Origin: Zychaea mexicana
Taxonomy: Eukaryota; Mucoromycota; Mucoromycetes; Mucorales; Lichtheimiaceae
NCBI RefSeq assembly: GCF_025766255.1
Contig: NW_026516811.1
Location: 33,863 to 97,862 of the forward strand
Length of the DNA: 64,000 nucleotides
Direction of reading: 5' to 3'
The notes below the pieces were generated by a model. It saw only the letters and a program-made list of their open reading frames with translations. It did not search any database and was not told the origin of the DNA. Positions 57,862-64,000 of this stretch are shown here, in pieces. The position numbers were made by a program, and so were the translations under genes. Numbering within the stretch: position 1 is the first letter of the stretch; each line of letters begins with the position of its first letter.

Positions 57862-59322
57862 TTATCGTGAGTAGCTGCAAGCGCCGCATGTGGAAGAGGA
57901 GGATGGATTGTACAAACTACATTGTGAACACGTCCAGATAGAATCGGTGGAGCGGTGAGTGGATGTATTCGTGATCGAGAAAGCAGCGGCAGCGGTAGGA
58001 ATGGTAATAGTAGGTCGTTGTGTGAGACACATGGTACATGCCAAAACTAGGTCTTTGTTGTTAAAAGTGCATGCTGCACAAACCCATCCGACAAGAGCCG
58101 TTTCCAACGGTTTTGATGACGGAAATTTTGTTGATGATGATGGTATCGGTTTTCGAGATTGGATCGCAGGAATTGTTGGCTTTTTTATCGTAATAACGTT
58201 TTCAACATCGATTCTACCACGCTTTTGTCCGCGACTAATATCATCATGATGGTCGTCGTCATCGCTGTCGGCTATAACAATAGCATCAGTAGGTTTTGAT
58301 CCGGGTAATGGCGAAGAAGAAAAAGAAGATGACGACGTCGATGGTGAGCTCGAAGATGAGGAGGGGGACGACGAAAAACCTAAATCGGATTCCTGTTGCA
58401 GTCCTCCACACCATTTTTGATCTCGCATACGTCGTTCTGCGGCCTGTGCCGCCATTTGTGCTGGTGTCGATGCTTTCTCCAAAAAGCCCTTGCAAGTATT
58501 GCCACCAAGTCGTAGGCCTCCAGACGGAATCATCATTCCTTGCTTTCGTCGTCGCTGCTCGGCTGCTGCAACCGCACGGGCTCGTGGATCGCCTGAAATT
58601 GAACCAAAACTACCGCCTAGCTTATGACCAGTCCCATCAAACGCCAGATATCCCTTTTGACCTGTCAAGATAAGCTCGTCGAGTTCGTCGTTCAATCCGT
58701 CAAGTATTTTGTAAAACACGTCGTCATGAGGTCCTCGAACAATATGCGTGAGTCTATACGATAACAGCAAAGACAAAGTGTTAGGTCATTATTAGCATTG
58801 AAAATTATGCCAACTAAAAGGCAATATGAAAGAATGAACTTGGAAAAAAATTACATATATCTTACTCATGCAGCATCGTTCCAAGCAAGTCATTGTATTC
58901 GAGAAAAGCTGAATCGTCATAGTGTGGCCGTAATCGTATATTGATCTTGAATCCTTTATTGACATTGACACCTATACGTAGAGTCGCACTAAAATGAGTA
59001 TCGACTAAAAGCAATTCTATAAGGTTAAAGAGCTATTGCAATCTCCTTACCCAGCAAACTAGGATTAGACGGAAAGAATTCGCAAAGGTGCACCACTTTC
59101 CAACCTCGTTTGCGCATGATTGGTTTGACCTGGAAAGAAAGGAAAACAGTTGTCAGCAACCAGTATGAGATTTAAGAAGCCCCAAAAGTTGTCTGAGCGC
59201 AATCTCTCTCAAGTGCAATGATATGTATCTACCTGTAACGCAATGCGCTTTAAGAGCTCCAAAGCTTCATCGGAACGACGTTTCCGCTGCAGCACCTCAA
59301 ATTTTTGAATCACACCTTCCAT
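57862..59322 (-). CDS. wss1: Wss1-type DNA-protein crosslink metalloprotease, 388 aa
   Basis: Minus strand, exons 59,322-59,233, 59,129-59,051, 58,971-58,866 and 58,753-57,862, all in frame. The WLM domain (residues 1-150) reads ALELLKRIALQVKPIMRKRG, FFPSNPSLLGVNVNKG, LRPHYDDSAFLEYNDLLGTM, and the zinc site HELTHIVRGPHD, with H91, E92, H95 and H101 visible after splicing. YLAFDGTGHKLGG is also conserved. A SUMO-interacting motif (DAIVIADSDDDD) and two RanBP2-type zinc fingers (GWVCAACTFNNKDLVLACTM; IWTCSQCSLYNPSSSSTCGA) follow. Wss1 degrades proteins trapped on DNA at replication forks, acting with Cdc48 and SUMO (family knowledge). It is convergent with ctf18. The N-terminus could extend by an undetected exon. 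Confidence 0.93.
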
Positions 59323-61479
59323 GTGGAAGAGCAAGCCTCTGTCAAAGGTTTTGCAAAAGATAATGGAGAAAAGGTACGGGCCTCCGGCGCTACATTCATC
59401 CTAATTGCTTCAACCAATCACAGCCACAGAGGGTTGTTTCATTCGGTGCTTTAGGTATGTACGATATTAAAAAAATAATCATTGACTTGGAAACTCTTGA
59501 TAGACTATGATGAAGAACAGTAGAATCGACAGCAAGAACGAAAGTGGATGATCTAGCATTATCTACTATCCCTCGACTCAAAACGTAATGTGACACTTTC
59601 CAAAATGGTGCTCATTATCACTGAGAACGTACAATTGGTGTCAAGATAGACCTGCCTGAACCACTGTGCGGAAGACGACGCAAGTGTTTTAATTATAAAA
59701 GCACAACATCTAGATACTTGCTCCTTTGAAAAGTATCCCTTAATAATTATGGAAACCCTTTTAAAGGATTATGCTCAGCCCTGCATGTTTGTCACTATCA
59801 ATGCCTTGGAATCAAAATGATGATCATTTCACTGACAAGCGTGACCAGTAATTGTAGAGGCACCATTATAAGTTGCTAATTCTCGCTGTGAATATTGTGA
59901 CCTGTATGTGCTACAGTAGTCGTTTTCGTCGTTAAGCATGATGGAGCTGTTTAAAATCAATTGTTGGGAAACCGGAAGAAATGTGCTGAACGATTGACTA
60001 TTTAAAATTTGTTACTCTGATGCAAAGTTGTAAAGGACAGCAATCGACACACATAGTAGAGTCTAGTAGGCTCAATTCATGGAGATCCATTCTGAGGATT
60101 CTGTCGTATTTGTTTTTCAAATAATAACTTTGAAAAGAGTATCTGCATATCAAATCAATATATATATATATATAGATCAAGGAGTGCTTTTATTATTTAT
60201 ACAGAGAAAAACATGTATGTATATACAAGATGAGGATATATAACAGTGCGATACTGTACTGACGTGAGTCAGCAGGAAGCAAAGGTAGTCTAGGAACGAG
60301 GAGCTCAGGAAGAGCGCAACACAGATCTTTCTTCTTTGGATAGTGACAAGTGATGCGTGTGTCAAACCTCGAACGTTCCAACAGCTTTCCCTTGAAACGA
60401 AAACTCCGTAGAGTGAAAGCGCATTGTTACGCAACGATTTGGCCAATTTACTTGGTACTCAAAGTGCACAAAGGAATGGCGGGTGAACAAGGTGATCAAT
60501 GGAGCAACGAGTTACGCGCAAAAGGGTCAAAAGATGTACAGTAGGAAGTCATCGTTTATGGTGTTATTCTTCTGATCGTCCCAATGGATCTTGAAAGCTG
60601 CTAAAAAAAACGTAGAACCCGCACAAAAACAAACGAACCGATTAACTTTATCAGCAGCAATGAAAGCCAGTGAAGGGTGAGTCAGCTTCACTAGCGGCAG
60701 CGTATACTTACCATGAGCGGACAGCTTATCTGCTTGGATAGAGTATGAATTCGGAATGGATGGAGGGAGGTTACACGGCGTAGTTCAGAGAACTGTTGGC
60801 GGATGGCGAAAATTATAAAGCAACAGTAGACAAGCACGCTTCACAATAAAAGATAACGATCTTTGATACACTGCAGCGTTGGAGTCAAGTGTGTGTTGTA
60901 TCTATTCCCGCACACCGCACATGCAGTCAAAAGATACTAGCAAAATGGAATCGTCTGTGGACTACGCTTTATACTGTTTATCTTGTTGGGTGAAATGGAA
61001 ACTGGCTGCTGGGAGGATCGTGTCCTTGATATTTACTAAGCAACTGATGCCGTAGAATCTGTTAAGTTGTTTACCTTGTCAGACTATTCTATATTGCCAT
61101 TTTATTGCTCACAGAAAAGCATTTCTTCCGTGAATCTACATGCTCATTCACATTCGTGTCTTTGTTTTTGCTCGACACGGTGCCGTGCACGGCCCACTCA
61201 CAAACAAGCGCCGATACCATCGGAGGGTACAGCTCCGCATGGTGAGAGACACGTACCACTACCGCCGAAGCACGCTTGTCTACTTGACCATCAGGTACCA
61301 CTCCTCCTTTCATTTCCTTTGGTGCTGTATCTTTTGTTATGCCATAGTAGGCAGCCCACAAGTTGATACGCAACCCGTTATCTGGGCCAATGAGAATTCA
61401 CGGGGATTTGAAGTCCCGAACGAGAAAAATGTCTATATAAAGCGAGCAATTTCGCCTTTCTTTTTTCTCTTCTCTTCAG
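59323..61479. other. Gap upstream of wss1
   Basis: About 2.1 kb in which I see no gene with a recognisable domain, and no transposon ends. A TA run occurs at 60,160-60,176. Short frames at 61,067-61,370 are proline-rich on one strand but lack support, and could be an upstream exon of the next entry. Confidence 0.4.
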
Positions 61480-61712
61480 TTCGTTTTGGTACAGCTTTGG
61501 TCTGTAGTACAGATGCACTGCTCTGTGCCATGATCGGGTCATTGCTTGTGCTGGCTATTGTCATAATTCTTCTGATGATCGGCAGATTCAGTGGTCCGCG
61601 CCCTGAAGAAAATTTGCAATATATACCAGTGGGAATGTGGTCATATACTCCGGCAGCCGATCGTGAACCTTCGGGTGCATGTGATGCCAACGGTATATGT
61701 TGGGATAATTGA
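61480..61712 (+). CDS. Possible last exon of a small single-pass membrane protein
   Basis: A pyrimidine tract ending in CTTCAG (61,459-61,479) looks like a 3' splice site. The open frame after it gives FGTALVCSTDALLCAMIGSL, a hydrophobic stretch (LLVLAIVIILLMIG) and then a soluble tail, PRPEENLQYIPVGMWSYTPA, ending NGICWDN before a stop at 61,710. The membrane segment and non-random tail suggest coding, but I cannot place the first exon with confidence; frames at 61,140-61,300 are candidates. No family recognised. Confidence 0.35.
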
Positions 61713-62850
61713 AACGAACTTTTTTATTATTATTTATTACACACAAATAAGAAAATGATAAACAAAATAAAAAAAATATATTTTTCTTTTTCGCACTTTC
61801 CGCATAAACGTTTTACCGCTTTTTGCTTCGCCTTTTTTTTATGTGCACGACAAGTTCCTTTTTCTTTTTTCGCGAACAAAAAGCTAATTACTCCCCCCTC
61901 CATCCATTCACAGCTCCGTGCTAAACAAAGCGGGGAACAGTGACAGTGGCTCTGTATCGTAGCCGAAAGTAACACGATCACAATGCTTTGGCACTCTTTT
62001 TCACTTTCTGTGTTCTCGCCTAAATTGCCAAAGCAATTGTCAAGAAAAAAATTGTTATCGAGGATATGGTCGGTTATTTTATAAGAGGCAACGCCAGAGC
62101 ATACGCCAGCAGACCTGTATAATTGTCAGATCTGTAAAAAATTGGAATGTTTTTTTTTCAGCTGTTCGTCTCTCTCACTCTTCCTGCACGTAGCTTATCA
62201 TAACACAATTTTCTTATCATTTTGGGTTTCACCTGGATCGAAAAGCTTGCACTGATCTTTCCGATGTGCCTGCTTTTAAAGCGTGATTCTTGTAACAGCT
62301 CTTTCCCTCCCCTTACACCTTCACTTCTCTCTTCCTTTTCTTATTTAACTTTACTTCGTTACATATTTCAAGGTATGCGTTACCTATTTGAAAGTGATGA
62401 TCGCTCACCAAAGATATCAGGGGGACCTGTTGAAGATATGATATAGTTGCTCTACCAAAACTTGCACACAGGGATGCTGTGTTTTCCAGGCCAAGCGATT
62501 GGTTACTAATATATGACTTTTGCGGTTTGCAAACAATAAACGCGAGTGTTCACTGAAGCCTTTTGCTTCGTATCGAGAAGTCGATGCTTTTAGAAAGAGC
62601 CCTGTTCTAATGTGTATCTGCGTATCGCTATGATAGCATAGATTTAATGAAGTTACTGGTGGTTACAATAGATCAATCTTCAGGGTCCCCCTTTTCCAAA
62701 TAAAATTCAGGTGAGCTACCTGGTTCGACTTGCTTTTCCTTTGTCGGACATATTATTTCACGAGTCCGGATTATGTTATACAGGCTTTGTTCGATTAGAA
62801 AGCCTCGTGCCAAATTTCTTTTCGCGCGTCCCCTTTCACATACACGTAAT
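61713..62850. other. Intergenic stretch before the F-box gene
   Basis: AT-rich with T-runs; a short frame (62,222-62,446) shows no domain. Nothing else supported. Confidence 0.4.
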
Positions 62851-64000
62851 ATGACTGATTTGATCTCGATTTTGCCTCCCGAATCATTCAGTACATCTTC
62901 TCGTTTATCGGACAGCGGGCTGTGTCGAATGTGTGAAAGTATGTCGCCGCTGGTTATACGCGATCCCCACTTACCAGACAGCCCTGTGGACACTGGTGGG
63001 AATCTCGCCTGATGCATGGATCAAAAGGAGCGACGCGATGCTTCAATGTTTGGGACAACAAGTCGAATCAGTATACATCAAATCTCAAGCCACGTATAAA
63101 GTACTGGAACGACTTGCTTGGCGAAGATACAGCATTCGCTTCCTTGGTGAAGTAAAACGATACTCTTTTTTTTTGCGTTAAGAGGATCGCGTATTCGGTA
63201 GTACTTACTACTGCTTATGCGCAAAAGATATACTAAAGCTTTTTCTTTGTTTTCAATAAAAAAAATAAGACATCAGCAACCATGTGCATAGCAAACAATT
63301 ACAACCTATTTTCGACAGTAGCACGTTACTGCCAGGATTCATCAGATATTTCTCGCATACGCTAACTGCTCTGACGATTTCATTTCACACTTGCGATATC
63401 TCGCTGCCAATGCTACTGGACTTCTTGCCGTCATTAACGCATCTTTCAGTGATGTTTGATGGCCGCACTAACTTATCAGACGCTACTCTTGAACAAGTTG
63501 ATGGCAGAAGCAGACACAAAAGGCCACCGATACACAACATTATCTTCTTAAGACTGGACGGTGTTCTCAGTTTTAAATACCGGATCCGTCCCTTATTGCA
63601 GCGTTGCTCCCACATCAAGTACTTGATATTATCGCCTTACTCACGATTCAACAACGTATCTCCAACCAACATCTATACAGCTTATGAGCTGTGCCCTCTA
63701 TTACGCTACATTATGTGGGAATGCAGCGAACCAGTCATAGCAGACAGATGGATTTCACTATCAAGAAGCACGAGTGCTTATATTAAGTAACTGAAAGGAA
63801 AGCATCGAATGATGGCGAGGAAGGCAGTATGGCTTATGAACTGCTATTCAACGGCAAGGGACACGAGAGGATCATGCCGATAGTAGTAAAATCGCAGCCG
63901 ATACTAGAGCATTTACGTATAGTCGCCTGTGGTCTTTCTGATATTCATTGCTGGGATGTCTTGGCACGCAACCAATTCACACAGCTGACAAGTTTGGGGT
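62851..64000 (+). pseudogene. F-box/LRR-like protein with frameshifts, cut by window edge
   Basis: Start at 62,851 (MTDLISILPPE). The F-box continues only by changing frame twice: IIQYIFSFIGQRAVSNV, then KVCRRWLYAIPTYQTALWTL. Each change equals one missing base (near 62,882 and 62,936). The next block runs to RRYSIRFL (63,147), and a good intron (GTGAAG donor at 63,148, AAG acceptor near 63,269) leads to DISNHVHSKQLQPIF. The leucine-rich part is FIRYFSHTLTALTISFHTCD, LPSLTHLSVMFDGR and HNIIFLRLDGVL. A third missing base near 63,788 joins this to LEHLRIVACGLSDIHCWDVL, which is open to the window end. F-box proteins recruit SCF ubiquitin ligase substrates. Either this is a young pseudogene or the three indels are assembly errors. 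Confidence 0.6.

Noticed and set aside
60160..60180. TA-repeat as a possible origin or promoter
   Set aside because: Only a simple dinucleotide run; nothing nearby supports a function.

Overview
The window is eukaryotic, and most likely from an early-diverging filamentous fungus of the Mucoromycota. The evidence is that genes are cut by many short GT-AG introns (about 50 to 170 bases), intergenic DNA is AT-rich, and the host genes are fungal (Vam7 SNARE, CreC/WDR20, Kre9-like and GPI-anchored wall proteins, Ctf18, Wss1). The mobile elements also form a mix typical of such genomes. The lineage call is inferred from gene content, not from a marker sequence.

Positions 1 to about 28,100 form a transposon island with almost no host gene. 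In order it holds a Harbinger-type Myb/SANT protein remnant at the left edge. Next is a degraded LINE on the minus strand, split by a 5,967-base KDZ-type DNA transposon with 229-base inverted repeats. A Mutator-like (MULE) pseudogene follows, interrupted by two TA-targeting elements only 10 bases apart: a decayed IS630/Tc1-type element and an apparently intact pogo/Tigger element. A DIRS tyrosine-recombinase retrotransposon comes next, with its inverted ends and internal complementary region, itself hit by a hAT-like non-autonomous element. A truncated second copy of that small element, a cluster of fold-back repeats and a second MULE close the island.

From about 29,400 the window is host DNA: vam7; a RhoGAP protein with a predicted membrane segment; two adjacent small GPI-anchored wall proteins; a creC/WDR20 WD-repeat protein; a LINE fragment; an eight-exon cytochrome P450; a 20-exon ctf18 clamp-loader gene; wss1, a DNA-protein crosslink protease convergent with ctf18; a weakly supported small membrane protein; and a frameshifted F-box/LRR gene cut by the right edge.

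The most interesting object lies between the P450 and ctf18. It is a 5,254-base Mutator-like transposon (48,153-53,406) with near-identical C-rich terminal repeats of about 88 bases and an 8-base target duplication. Its five exons join without frame error into a 974-residue protein that fuses a FAR1/MULE transposase with zinc knuckle to a C-terminal OTU-type cysteine protease. The element sits 85 bases upstream of the ctf18 start codon.

I ran no searches. Family calls rest on motifs read by eye, and exon joins on reading frame and splice consensus.
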